The notes under the pieces: generated by a model
Database searches by the model: none
What the model saw: the letters and a program-made list of their open reading frames with translations, nothing else
What the model was told of the DNA's origin: nothing
From: Bacteroidales bacterium
Lineage (GTDB): Bacteria > Bacteroidota > Bacteroidia > Bacteroidales > P3
Length of the DNA stretch: 64,000 nt
Reading direction: 5' to 3'
Assembly: GCA_017962445.1 (NCBI GenBank)
Contig: JAGCVI010000031.1
Span: 93,099 to 157,098, forward strand
Made by a program: the position numbers and the translations under genes
Shown: piece by piece, positions 26,765-37,200 of the stretch
Layout: the number at the start of each line of letters is the position of its first letter
Numbering within the stretch: position 1 is the first letter of the stretch

Positions 26765-27226
26765 ATGACTAAAAAAGAAGCATTGAAGCAGTTCGCCATG
26801 TTCGGCGCCGCTTGGTTTGGAAACAGCAAACAGCATTTTGCCTTCTCGGCCTACGACCGTTTCAACGGCTGGAACAAGCTGGCCGATAAATGGAAAGAGG
26901 AAGCCGAAGAGGAGTGGGTTGAGGCCGAAGAGGTCCTGAATCGTCTGGTGGAACTTGGCTATAAACCCGCTGATTTGCAGAAGCTGATGAAGACCATGGA
27001 GTTTCCCTTCTACGACGACCCCAAGAAGCAGATCGAGAGCGACTACAACCCCGAGGCCATAAAGATGATGAGCGAGATGGCCGAGGCTTTTGCCGACGAC
27101 TACATCACCCAGAAACTCATCTACAAGTGGATTGAGGATGAGAAAGCCCACATGGATTGGGAACGCCAGTACCTCAACTACATCGACAAGCTCGGCTACG
27201 AGAACTTCCTGACAGAAATGATGTAA
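26765..27226 (+). CDS. Ferritin-like (bacterioferritin-type) protein
   Basis: The 153-residue all-helical protein has the two half-motifs of a di-iron ferritin-like bundle: WKEEAEEEWVEAEEVLNRLVELG near residues 40-65 and, near residue 125, an ExxxxH segment EDEKAHMDWERQYL resembling the bacterioferritin DEExHxDW pattern. The canonical ExxH of the first half is not obvious, so the metal site may be altered. It may store iron or protect from peroxide. It has its own promoter and is divergent from the AraC regulator. Confidence 0.55.
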   Translation: MTKKEALKQFAMFGAAWFGNSKQHFAFSAYDRFNGWNKLADKWKEEAEEEWVEAEEVLNRLVELGYKPADLQKLMKTMEFPFYDDPKKQIESDYNPEAIKMMSEMAEAFADDYITQKLIYKWIEDEKAHMDWERQYLNYIDKLGYENFLTEMM

Positions 27227-27248
27227 TACCTTGGAACTAGGTGCTTAC

Positions 27249-27450
27249 ATGGCGGAGAGTATCCGCAACATCATGGCGAAAGCCTACCTCAATGTGCTGG
27301 GCAACCCGAGAGAGGCACGCTTTGTAGCCAGGATGCAACGCACCATCAGTAAAGCCGAACGGCGGCGCAAGACGCACCTGGAGAAAGAGGGTGTCGCTGT
27401 GCCGCCGTTTCTTATTGCCAGCATTGCCACCACCTGCAACCTGCAATGCA
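27249..27450 (+). pseudogene. Truncated radical SAM protein (5' fragment)
   Basis: From the ATG at 27249 the frame encodes a leader of about 65 residues ending in SIATTCNLQC, the beginning of a radical SAM CxxxCxxC motif. After the second cysteine (codon 27447-27449) the homology stops abruptly and the third cysteine is missing. The sequence continues as part of a different gene in another frame. It is therefore a 5' remnant that cannot make an active enzyme. Confidence 0.6.
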
Positions 27451-27648
27451 AAATTGGTCTCCGTCGGCCACCATACCATCACCGTCACCGACCCGCTGCA
27501 ACGCAGGGTGGAACTCTACGACATCATGGGACGTTGTCTGCAGGTGGCTCCGGGTACGCTGCAAACATCGCTCTCCGTGCCTTGCACAGGCGTCTATCTG
27601 CTGCGTGTCGACGGGCTTCCTGCCCGCAAAGTGGTGGTGGTGATGTAA
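27451..27648 (+). pseudogene. T9SS type A sorting-domain fragment (3' end of a lost gene)
   Basis: In the frame beginning at 27451 (AAA TTG GTC) about 65 codons read as a T9SS C-terminal domain: ITVTDPLQRRVELYDIMGRCL, then a VPCTGVYLLRVDG turn and the basic ending ARKVVVVM before a TAA. The frame is shifted by one relative to the radical SAM fragment. It has no start or signal peptide, so it is the 3' tail of a deleted secreted protein gene. Confidence 0.55.
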
Positions 27649-27699
27649 GGGCCTTGTTTACTTGACAAATGTCGCTGTTTTAGATTGTAATCCTCAATT

Positions 27700-28959
27700 A
27701 TGAAAAGAATACTCATTGTAGCTCTCTTATTGTTGTCTTGTCACATCCCGTTGCATTCACAGGTCGTGGCCACTGTCACCGACCAAATTGTAAGTGCACA
27801 GGAATGGTTTGCGGTCATAGGAGAGAGAAATAAATACAATCTGGAAATGCGCTACATTGATTCATTGCCGTATTATATACAGCGGTGCATAGTTCGTGAT
27901 TCAATAATCAAATCTCTTGACCGCGACAACGTTGGCTACGATATCATGTTTTGCGAATACCCCGGAACACATCTTTATGAAGCGATTTTGGCACTCGGAA
28001 ACACTCATTATTGCTACAGCTATTGGTTTATGGGTTACGTCTCCACGCCGCCAGACAGGGAAGGGTGTTGCTCTGCCGTGTCGAAAGACTATATGATTGC
28101 CAATGCTTTCCAGTATGGGGAGAACGACACATTCTTTATAAACTTCTATCGCATGGACAATGGCGTTATCAGGCCTGTATATAGTTATGCAACAGATTGG
28201 GCTTTCGGCTATTGCGACTCAATGTTCTGGCACGACAACAACACGTTGTACATTCCCGAGTGGGTGTCGGGATCGGAACCGTTGCGCTACCATAAGATCC
28301 ATGTGGACTACAATGCCGAAAGGCTTTGCACTGACACTGTGACCATTGAGATTGTGGTCGATGGCATCGGTATGTATGCACCGAGGGGTGAGGCAAGTAA
28401 GCCACCGTATCCATATCCGTCAACCGCTATAGCATTCCATTACAAAGACGGGTTCTATTACATTCCTGTCGAGGATAGCTGCAGCCTTAGGAATATGAAT
28501 ATAGCGCTGCGTGACACTGCTCGACTGACCATCGTGTCGCATCCAGGACGTATTGGACACGCCTATGAAAATCCAATGATGTCAATAATACATGTGGAAC
28601 GTGTGAAGTCTGATGCTGTTCATGACACTCTTTGCCGCTTGATTTTAGCTTTCGATACACTCTACGTTACCGATTCAGACGCACATTGGCATGTGGTGAG
28701 CGAATTGAACGGTTGTTTCGGATGGCCGGCGACTAAAATACACGAACCCGTGTGGACACTGCAGATGAACGACGAGTTTTGCCATCGCATTGGAAATATT
28801 TTTCCTCTTGCCGCTGAGTATTATCAGCGAAGTAACAGGATGTGGATTAAAATGTCGTTGCATGAAAGTTATTATTCCGTCAAAGGAATTGGTATACCGG
28901 ATTGTGAACTTTTGTTCGTTTTCAATCGAGACCGGGGTTTCAAGCTTGATTTAAGATAA
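27700..28959 (+). CDS. Secreted protein of unknown function, two-part
   Basis: The 419-residue protein has a signal peptide (LHSQ). Residues 218-419 are paralogous to the whole mature part of the 24294-24995 product; residues 25-215 are a separate Tyr/Asp/Cys-containing region found only here. The domain boundary falls at the repeated GMYAPRGE motif. I do not recognise either part. It is closed by a strong terminator at 28961-28992. The two paralogues bracket the flavodoxin, AraC, ferritin and scar region. Confidence 0.72.
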   Translation: MKRILIVALLLLSCHIPLHSQVVATVTDQIVSAQEWFAVIGERNKYNLEMRYIDSLPYYIQRCIVRDSIIKSLDRDNVGYDIMFCEYPGTHLYEAILALGNTHYCYSYWFMGYVSTPPDREGCCSAVSKDYMIANAFQYGENDTFFINFYRMDNGVIRPVYSYATDWAFGYCDSMFWHDNNTLYIPEWVSGSEPLRYHKIHVDYNAERLCTDTVTIEIVVDGIGMYAPRGEASKPPYPYPSTAIAFHYKDGFYYIPVEDSCSLRNMNIALRDTARLTIVSHPGRIGHAYENPMMSIIHVERVKSDAVHDTLCRLILAFDTLYVTDSDAHWHVVSELNGCFGWPATKIHEPVWTLQMNDEFCHRIGNIFPLAAEYYQRSNRMWIKMSLHESYYSVKGIGIPDCELLFVFNRDRGFKLDLR

Positions 28960-28960
28960 A

Positions 28961-28992
28961 AGAAAAGAGACGGTGTTAGCCGTCTCTTTTCT
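28961..28992 (+). terminator. Rho-independent terminator after the 27700 gene
   Basis: Perfect 13-bp arms AGAAAAGAGACGG and CCGTCTCTTTTCT around a 6-nt loop. The A/T-rich ends allow it to work in both directions. Confidence 0.85.
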
Positions 28993-29011
28993 TTCATTAT
29001 GTTGATGGCTA

Positions 29012-29110
29012 TTATTTTTCCATCAGTTTGTTGTCCGAAACAAGCACGTTGACAATCTTGTGGATGTACATCTTCTTCATGCTCTTCTCCAGCGACTTCA
29101 ACTGCTGCGT
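29012..29110 (-). pseudogene. 3' remnant of a second class II aldolase gene
   Basis: On the minus strand this reads KSMKKMYIHKIVNVL, then SDNKLMEK and a TAA stop, nearly identical to the last 25 residues of the intact aldolase encoded at 29931-30938 (ESMKKMYIHKIVNVL, SDNKLLEK). Similarity fades upstream of about 29110 and there is no start. It appears to be the tail of a duplicated fbaA whose body was lost or replaced by the CAT-like gene. Confidence 0.65.
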
Positions 29111-29140
29111 CGCACGCAATTTCCCAATGCTCGTACATGA

Positions 29141-29758
29141 TTACATTGCTCGGATTGTATTCTGAAGTCTGTCAAGGAACTGCGCGGCATGGCCACCGTC
29201 CATCTGCACATGGTGGAACTGGAAGGAGATGGGCAAAGTTGTGCGGAGCCATCCTTTGTGGTATTTTCCCCATGAAACAAAAGGATTGCTGAATTCATCG
29301 GTATATTGGTTTACGATGCAGTCAAGTTCCGTGGCTGTCATTGCCGAGGTTCCAATCACCATTGCATCTTCGACGAAAAAACTTTGGCATTTCTCGCTTG
29401 CCTTTTGGGTCAATGCCAGGTAGTCCGTGCTGAATCGTTCCAAATCATCGTAGTAAGGGATGTCGCACGAGTTGATGCCGCCTTCTTTGTTGCTTACAAT
29501 TACGTTGACGGCCAACTTGTCGAACCTGTATAACTTGCCCTGCTCTGGCAGCAGATAAAACTCCTCCATCCGGCTTGCAGCCTTACCGATACACCAGCAA
29601 ATGGACATATTGAATTTCAAACAATTCCTACGACTAAACCTTATAAGTCGTGTCACATCGAAAGTCTTGGTGACAGTGACCATCGGCATGGGCGACGACA
29701 TCCACAACTCGAAAGCCCGTGCACGACTTGTATCTTGGGGATTGATCTCTTGTTTCAT
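29141..29758 (-). CDS. Chloramphenicol acetyltransferase-like acyltransferase
   Basis: The 205-residue protein shows the CAT family catalytic motif FHHVQMDGGHAAQFL near residue 188 (HHxxxDG, with the catalytic His) and a conserved SWGKY segment upstream. The family transfers acetyl groups from acetyl-CoA; some members inactivate chloramphenicol, many do not. The sequence alone does not show the substrate. It starts at ATG 29758 and lies between the aldolase remnant and the intact aldolase gene on the same strand. Confidence 0.82.
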   Translation of the reverse strand: MKQEINPQDTSRARAFELWMSSPMPMVTVTKTFDVTRLIRFSRRNCLKFNMSICWCIGKAASRMEEFYLLPEQGKLYRFDKLAVNVIVSNKEGGINSCDIPYYDDLERFSTDYLALTQKASEKCQSFFVEDAMVIGTSAMTATELDCIVNQYTDEFSNPFVSWGKYHKGWLRTTLPISFQFHHVQMDGGHAAQFLDRLQNTIRAM

Positions 29759-29875
29759 TTCTCCACTGTTATGAAAAGTTTACTACTGCCAAAAGCTGGA
29801 CACAGGTAAGTCCCTCCAGCGTCCGGCAATCAAATGGTTTCTCCAAACTAATCGTCATTGTCCGATTATCATAAA

Positions 29876-29908
29876 AACAGTCCAGTGAAATCAATTCACC
29901 GGACTGTT
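29876..29908 (-). terminator. Rho-independent terminator after fbaA
   Basis: Arms of 14 bases (29876-29889 and 29895-29908, AACAGTCC...GGACTGTT) pair around a 5-nt loop. On the minus strand the hairpin is followed by TTTTTA, so it serves the aldolase gene. Confidence 0.8.
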
Positions 29909-29930
29909 ACTTTTACTGTCTTATTGAATA

Positions 29931-30938
29931 CTACTTCTCAAGCAGTTTGTTGTCTGAACCGAGGACATTCACAATCTTGTGGATGTACATCTTCTTCATG
30001 CTTTCGCGAGCAGGTTTCAGATATTGGCGCGGGTCGAAATGGTCAGGATGCTCAGCCATGTGTTTGCGGATGGCGGCGGTCATGGCCAGACGGCTGTCGC
30101 TGTCGATGTTGATTTTGCAGACGGCACTCTTGGCGGCCTTGCGGAGCTGCTCCTCGGGAATACCCACAGCGGCTTTCAGGCAGCCACCGTTGGCGTTGAT
30201 GGTGTCGACCTCGTCCTGAGGCACAGAGCTTGAGCCGTGAAGCACGATGGGGAAGCCGGGCAGTTTTTTCTCTATAGCCTCGAGTACGTCGAATGCCAGG
30301 GGAGGAGGAAGCAGACGGCCGGTCTTCGGGTCGACGGTGCACTGCTCGGGTTTGAATTTGTAGGCACCGTGCGAGGTACCGATAGAGATGGCCAACGAGT
30401 CGCATCCGGTGCGTGTGGCGAAATCAATCACCTCTTCAGGCTTGGTGTAGTGGCTTACCTCAGAGGCTACTTCGTCCTCAACGCCGGCCAGCACACCGAG
30501 TTCGCACTCGACGGTGACATCATATTGGTGTGCATATTCTACCACCTGGCGGGATATCTTGATGTTCTCTTCGTAAGGCAGGGCGCTACCGTCGTACATC
30601 ACACTGCTGAAGCCCATATCGATGCAGCTCTTGCATGTCTCGAAGCTGTCGCCGTGATCCAGGTGCAGCACTATCTCAGGATGGGCGCATCCCAGTTCCT
30701 TGGCATACTCCACGGCACCTTCTGCCATGTAGCGCAGGAGGGTCGGGTTGGCATAGTCGCGGGCGCCTTTGCTCACCTGCAGGATGACGGGACTTTTGGT
30801 TTCGACAGCAGCCTGAATGATGGCCTGCATCTGTTCCATGTTGTTGAAATTGAATGCCGGAATGGCGTAACCGCCATCAACAGCTTTTGCAAACATTTTG
30901 CGGGTGTTCACAAGCCCTATCTTCTTGTAATCTACCAT
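29931..30938 (-). CDS. fbaA: Class II fructose-bisphosphate aldolase
   Basis: The 335-residue zinc enzyme splits fructose-1,6-bisphosphate in glycolysis. The family features are visible: AIPAFNFNNMEQMQAI near the start, the zinc-ligand motif HLDHGDSFE near residue 92, VECELGVLAGVEDE, LAISIGTSHGAYK and LHGSSSVPQDEV. It ends in SDNKLLEK. Its promoter is at 30995-31002 and its terminator at 29876-29908, so it is a monocistronic unit. A 3' fragment of a second copy lies at 29012-29110. Confidence 0.96.
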   Translation of the reverse strand: MVDYKKIGLVNTRKMFAKAVDGGYAIPAFNFNNMEQMQAIIQAAVETKSPVILQVSKGARDYANPTLLRYMAEGAVEYAKELGCAHPEIVLHLDHGDSFETCKSCIDMGFSSVMYDGSALPYEENIKISRQVVEYAHQYDVTVECELGVLAGVEDEVASEVSHYTKPEEVIDFATRTGCDSLAISIGTSHGAYKFKPEQCTVDPKTGRLLPPPLAFDVLEAIEKKLPGFPIVLHGSSSVPQDEVDTINANGGCLKAAVGIPEEQLRKAAKSAVCKINIDSDSRLAMTAAIRKHMAEHPDHFDPRQYLKPARESMKKMYIHKIVNVLGSDNKLLEK

Positions 30939-30994
30939 GTTATTATTTATTTAAATGATTTGTTTCTATGGGTGACTATTGTTGTTATAAAGTG

Positions 30995-31002
30995 CAAAAT
31001 TA
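30995..31002 (-). promoter_or_regulatory. -7 element of the fbaA promoter
   Basis: On the minus strand TAATTTTG followed by CA, with TTTG 19 bp upstream (31022-31025) as the -33 element. This is one of the clearest promoters in the window. Confidence 0.78.
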
Positions 31003-31141
31003 CAAAAAATTAGATGATTGGCAAAAAAAATGTTTGTTTTTAACAGGTAATCCCACCATTTTTTTTGATTTGTTGCATCCGCTTGTCATGGTGCTTTTAT
31101 CCGAAAACCATGGCTTTTTTCGGGATTGGGGATGCAAGGGA

Positions 31142-31231
31142 CTATTTGTTTTTCTTTTTCCAGTCGAAGTAAATCATTCCGGCTGTCCAGATAAGGGCAC
31201 AGCCTATTGCCCATAATACGCCTGAGTTCAT
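31142..31231 (-). CDS. Possible 29-residue membrane peptide
   Basis: A frame too short for ordinary gene calls starts 6 bp after the stop of the giant T9SS gene and encodes one hydrophobic helix (VLWAIGCALIWTAGMIYF) followed by a basic tail (DWKKKNK). The shape, helix plus positive-inside tail, and the tight spacing suggest a real small membrane protein translated from the end of the giant transcript. No homologue is known to me. Confidence 0.4.
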   Translation of the reverse strand: MNSGVLWAIGCALIWTAGMIYFDWKKKNK

Positions 31232-31237
31232 GGTTGG

Positions 31238-34200
31238 TTATCTTATCAGTGTTACGGTTCCTTTCTTTGACAGCTGGTTTCGAGGTGCTGTCTGGTCGCG
31301 GTAGTGAATGATCCAGACATAGGTGCCTTGCGGACAGACGGAGCCTTTGTAGGTGCCGTCCCATTCATCGTACATATCTTCAGAGTGCCATACAAGGACG
31401 CCTCCACGGGTGTAGAGGTCTATGGAATAGTCTGTGATGCCGATGAAACGGACATAGAATGTATTGTTTGAGTTCTCGGTTGGGGTGAAGACGTTTGGAG
31501 CCCAGATAGTGGCTTTGCGGAATGGAACGACTACAACGGCGGAGTCATAGCATAGACCGTTCTGAGCGATGAGACGGACGACTACGGAGTCGTCTACGGC
31601 TGGGTCGGCAAAGTATGAGATTCGAGAGTTTGCACCGAGGTCGTTGCCATTGACATACCAGTGGTGGGTGAGTTCGTTGGTGGAACGGTTGATGGCTGAG
31701 AGGTGGAGTTGGTCGAGGGTGAGGAACTCAGGGGTGTATTCAATGTCAGCGTGAGGCTTGAGGAGCGGGGAAAGGTATACCGAATCGGTACTCGGGCATG
31801 TTGGCACGTCAGCGTAGTCTGCGAAGAGGCGGTAGAGTTCATGAGTCGTTGGACGTACCTGTATGGTGCGGTCGTATAAGTGACCAGTGAGGGCGGGATC
31901 TTCGGGGAAGGAACCCCACTGGAAATAGGGTGCGTCGGTCTGAGCGGTGAGTGTGAAGGTGCGTGAGTCGCAGTTAGTGTCGACGACGGCGATTACGGTT
32001 GGGTAAGGTAGGAGGATGTGGAGATTGAGGGTGACGACAGAGTCGCAGTGGTCGGTTGTAAAAAGGGAATCGACGTAGGATCCTGATTCAGTATATATAT
32101 TGCCGCCAAAATGATACTCAATTCCTTTACATAGAGTATCGAAGATTTGTGTCGTTTTGCTTTGTGCAACTGTGAGGTTGAGGTTGACGAGGGAATCGCA
32201 GTTGTGGATGGTGTTGAGCGTGAACTGAGCGTCGTGGTTGGACTGCGTGTAAGTGATGCCGTCAATCCAAGTGAGGGAGTCGCAGGCAAAGAGTGAGTCG
32301 ACTACAGAGAGGGAGTGGTGGATTGTCAAGTTGAGATTGATGACACTGTCGCAGCCATGAACAGTGTGGAGTGTGAGTAGGGAATTATGATTGGACTGGG
32401 TGTAGGTGTTGCCGTCTATCCAGTTAATGGAGTCGCAAGAAACGACTGTGTCGGTAATGTCATAGACGGGGTGGACGGTTAGAGTGTGGACAGCTATGCT
32501 GTCGGTTCCGTCGGGGAGGGGAATGGTTTTATTAAGTGTGAATTGCGAATTCTGATTTGTGAACATTGAGGCGTCGAAGTTGAGACCGTCCCAAATGAGT
32601 GGCAGTTGGTTGTAGCAGATGGATGTGTCGGATTGGCTATGGGCGTTGGGGAGGAGTGTGAGAGAGTAGGTGATGACGCTGTCGCATGCAACAGTGTTGA
32701 GGATGGTGATGACAGTGTCGATATGGGTTATTGTGAATTGAGAATCATGAATTGTGAAAATTGAGGTGTCGAATGTTACGCCTCCGAAGGTGTAGGGTAG
32801 TTGATTCTCGACAATTGTGTCGTGTTGAGTGGCGTAGGAAAGGGCGTTGACTTGTAGATGGAGGGTCTCGACGCTGTCACAGTTGTGGATGGTGGTGTAG
32901 TTGTGAATGTATGTGCCTGTGGTGGTGTACAGAGAGTCACCGAAGGGGTAGGGTGCGCCATTGCAGGTGGTGTCAACATAGACAATGTTATAGTCGGGGT
33001 TTACGTGGAGATTCCGTGTCACAATGCTGTCGGCTCCGAATCGGGTATGGAGGGTGTCGATTCGGGTGAGGTGGATTGTGGTCTGGAAATTATGAATTGT
33101 GTCGAAAGGAGTGTTGTCCCAAGTGATTGGGAGTTGGGATGAACAGATGGTGCTGTCGACAGTTAGTCGGACAGTGGGCATCACGGTCAAGGTGAAGTTG
33201 ACTATGCTGTCGCAGCCGTAGCGGTTGACTAGGGTCATCTGCATCTGTGCGTTGGCGGTGTCGACGAAGGTGTAGCCGCTATATATGAAGGGGAGTTGGT
33301 GGTCGCTGATAATGGTATCGATGGACGTGTAGGATACCGGGAATCCCCAAAGGTGATAGGTCTCGTTGCTGTCGCAGCCATGTATGGAGTTCATGTGGCT
33401 GATGCCGAGGTATTCAACGCCAATGCGCATTACACCGGAGTAGTCGCAGATGGTGTCGTAGTAGGTAAGGTCGAAGTTGGGGAAGTTTTCGAAGTGGAGA
33501 TATTCAGAACTATCGCAACCGTCGACGGTGAGGAAGTGCTGTTCATAGAGGCCTGTGACGGTGAGGGTGTCGCCATAGAATACCAGGCTTTGACCGTCGC
33601 AAACAGTGTCGCCCCAGTGGTTGGCGTATGTCGGGTTGACATGCAGATTCATGGTGATGATGCTGTCGGCGGTTGTGTATGCAGGAAGGGTGGCGATACG
33701 AGTGATTGTGAGTCGCGAGTTGAGGATAGTGTCGAAGATGGCATTGTTCCATGTGAGCGGGAGCAGATTGTAGCAAACAGTGGAATCGTAGGAGACGTGG
33801 ACGTTCCAGTGAACGTAGAGACTATAGGAGATAATGCTGTCGCAGCCGTGGACATTAGGAATTATTACAACCGAATCGAGCGATGAGAAGTGTGGTCTAT
33901 AGACAGAAGAGTCGGCACTGTACGATGCGGTGTCTGCAAAATTGCCGGCGGTGAAAATGTAGCCGTTGAATGTGAATGGGAGTTGGTTTTCTACAATAGT
34001 GTCAGTCCATGCAGATGTGGTGTTGAAGAGCATTGTGACGTTCATCGTCAGAAGGCTGTCGGCACCGTGGGTGGTTTGGAGCATTGTCGTCTGTGTGCCA
34101 GTAGTGTCAAAGGTCAAACCATTCCAACTGAAGGGGAAGAAGTTTTCGCATACGTTGCTGTCGGCTGACGCGGAGACGTTGCGCCATACGTGCAGATTCA

Positions 34201-37200
34201 TGGCTGCTATGCTGTCGCAACCTGCAGCATTTGGAATAGTGTTGGATCTACTAATTGAAAAATATGTATCGTGTATCGTGAATTGTGACGGCGGCACGGT
34301 GTCGAAGGTTACTCCGTTCCATGGGTGAGGCAGCATGTTCTCAACGATTGTATCGAAGAGAATCGAGCTGGTGTTGAAGTGTACGGTGAGATGCATGACG
34401 ACAAGGCTGTCTTGACCAAGTGCTGCTGGGAAAACGGCGGTATCGGTGACAGTGACCGGTGATGGATGCTCTCCGATAAGTGAATTGAAGTTGGAGGTGT
34501 CAAAAGAAATGCCATTCCAGATCAGGGGCAGTGAGTTCTCGCAAATGGTGCTGTCGAGGTTTGTGGTTATGTTCCAGTTTACGTGGAGGTTGTAGAAGAT
34601 AATGCTGTCGCAGCCTTTGACATTAGGAATAATGATTGTATCGACGAGGTCGGACTCGGTATGTTGTCCGCCGGTGGTGGCAAACATAGAAATGATGTAG
34701 CTTTCACCGTTGAAAGTGTGAGGCAGATTGTTTTCAACAATAGTGTCGAAATAGATGCTGTGCGTGTTTGTGTCCACCGTCAGGTTCATGGTCAATACAC
34801 TGTCCGCTCCAGTGTAGGCGGTAAGGGTGTCGAGAAGTGTTCCCTGCATTGTGAATGTGCGTGAGTTCCACTGCAGTGGCAGGAAATTCTCGCAGATGGT
34901 GCTGTCTGCTGAAGCCTCCACGTTCCAATGCACGTTCAACGTGTAGTTTATCGAGCTGTCGCAACCGAAGCTGTTGACAATGACGATTGTTGAATCAATC
35001 GAGGCAAAACGTGAGGTAAGATAGGTCGCTGGAGTGAAAAGAATTGTGTCGAAGGTGGCACCGTTGAAGGAATATGGCAGTTGGTTTTCTACAATGGTGT
35101 CGGCGATGTCGGCAGCGGATGTGCCGAAAACGGTGAGGTGCAGCGTCTCGAGACTGTCGCAGTTGTTTATACTTGTCATTAGGTGGGGGTAGGTGCCTGC
35201 CAGGGTGTAGGTGCTGTCGTTGAAGAGGCTTGACTGGTTGCTGCAGATGGTGTCGTAGAAATGAAAATCATAGGTCGGGTTTACATGCAGGTTCATCGTC
35301 AGCACGCTGTCGGCTCCAGTGTGAGCGGTCAGTGTGACGGTGCGTGTAATTGTGAATTGCGAGTTTTGAGTTGTAAGTGAGCTGTCGAAGAGGGCACCGT
35401 TCCAAGTGAATGGCAAGAGATTGTCGCAGATTGTACTGTCAGCGGAGGCACTGACATTCCAGTGGACGAAGAGAGAGTAGGCGATTATACTGTCGCATCC
35501 GGCTTCGTTGGCGATTGTGATGTTTTGTGCGAGCTGAGATGTGCGACCTGTGGGTAAAATAAAGTCTGATATGTCGAAGATTGTATTGTTGAAAGTGAAT
35601 GGAAGTTGATTCTCGACGATGGTGTCGAAATAGACAGACGTGGTGTTATGCAACTGGTTTACGTTCATCGTCAGCGTGCTGTCGGCACCATGGGTTGTGG
35701 ATAGCGATGCGATTTGGGTGCCAGTGGTATCAAAGGAAATGCTGTTCCAAACCAATGGGAAGTAATTCTCGCATAGAGTGCTGTCGGCTTGAGCTGTGCG
35801 GTTGCGCCATACGTGGAGGTTCATGCCTGTGAGGCTGTCGCATCCAAGGTGGTTTGTCAGCGTAGTACCGTGGAACAGGTCTGCTTCACGGATGTTGACT
35901 GCCGAGGTGTCGTTCCAGGTGAAGGTGATACCGTTCCAGCTGTGCGGCAATTGGTTTTCAACGATGGTGTCGTAAAGCAGCGACGAGGTGTTGCCGAGTC
36001 TTGTGAAGTGCATCCAGACGGTGCTGTCGGCTCCGTGCATATTTATCAGAATCGCACTGTCGGTGGAGGTCTGGGTGAAGACTTTGCCGTTCCAGGTGAG
36101 CGGTGTGAAATTCTCGCACAGAGTGCTGTCTACGTGTACTTCCTGGTTACGCCAGACAAAGAGCGAGTAAGTGATTACGCTATCGCAATTCTTTGCATTA
36201 CTGATTGTCACGGTGGTGTTTGTCACCTCGTCGGTGAACTGCATACCGTTGAAGGTGAATGGGAGCTGGTTCTCAACAATGGTGTCGTGTATGGTGCTGT
36301 TGGTTACGACGTTCACTGTCAAATGTAGAGTTACCACGCTGTCGCAGCTATAAATGTTCTGGAATGTATGGGTATAGTCTCCAGTCGCGTTGCGGACAAT
36401 GTTGCCGAATGTGTAAGTCTGGTTGTCGCAGGTGGTGTCTAGGAACTGTGAAATATGAGTCGGGTTGACTGTCAGTAGCAGCGTTACTATGCTGTCACAT
36501 CCGTTGATGGTTGTCAGGGCATGCGGATAACTTCCTGCTGTGCTGTAAATGTTGCCGATGAAGGTTGTTGTCTGGTTGTCGCAGATGGTGTCGGGAACAG
36601 TATGGTCGTATGTGGGATTGACGTGCAGTGTCATTGTTACAATGCTGTCGGCACCTGTGGCGGTGTAGAGTCTGGCTGATTGTGTTCCGGCGGAGGTGAA
36701 TGTCTTGCCGTTCCAGGTCAGTGGCAGTGCGCTTTGGCAGATGGTTGAATCAACCGCGGTGCTGACGTTGGGGTAGATGTATAATGAGAAGTTGATAACG
36801 CTGTCGCATCCAGCAATGTTTGTTATCGTTATCGTTTCATTCTGTACGTTGCCGTTGAATGAGTGTCCGTTGAATTGATAGGTCGACAGCTCGTTTTCCA
36901 ATATTGTGTCGTAAACTGTGCTGTGGGTCACAGCATTAACGGTTAGGTGCAAGGTGACGGTGCTGTCGCAACCCTTTGTGGTCATTAGGTGATGGGTGTA
37001 TTCACCGGTGGTATTGTAGGATGTTCCCGCGAAAGTGTAGCTGCTGTTGTCGCAGATGGTCATGTAGAAGTCCTGGTTCCATGTCGGGTTGATATGCATA
37101 TTACGCACCACCACGCTGTCGGCGCCGGATGTGTTGTAGAGGTGGTCGGTCTTAGTGCAGTCGAAGACACCCTGCGGAAAATTGAAGTCGCTTGCAGAGA

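Noticed and set aside
29141-29758. CAT-like gene as a proven chloramphenicol resistance gene
   Set aside because: The catalytic motif is present but the family includes many enzymes with other substrates; no resistance cassette or transposase lies nearby.
33296-33886. Open frames of up to 196 codons antisense to the giant gene
   Set aside because: The repeated modules leave many antisense frames open. They have Val/Gly-rich composition produced by the reverse of Thr/Asn/Ser codons and no other support.
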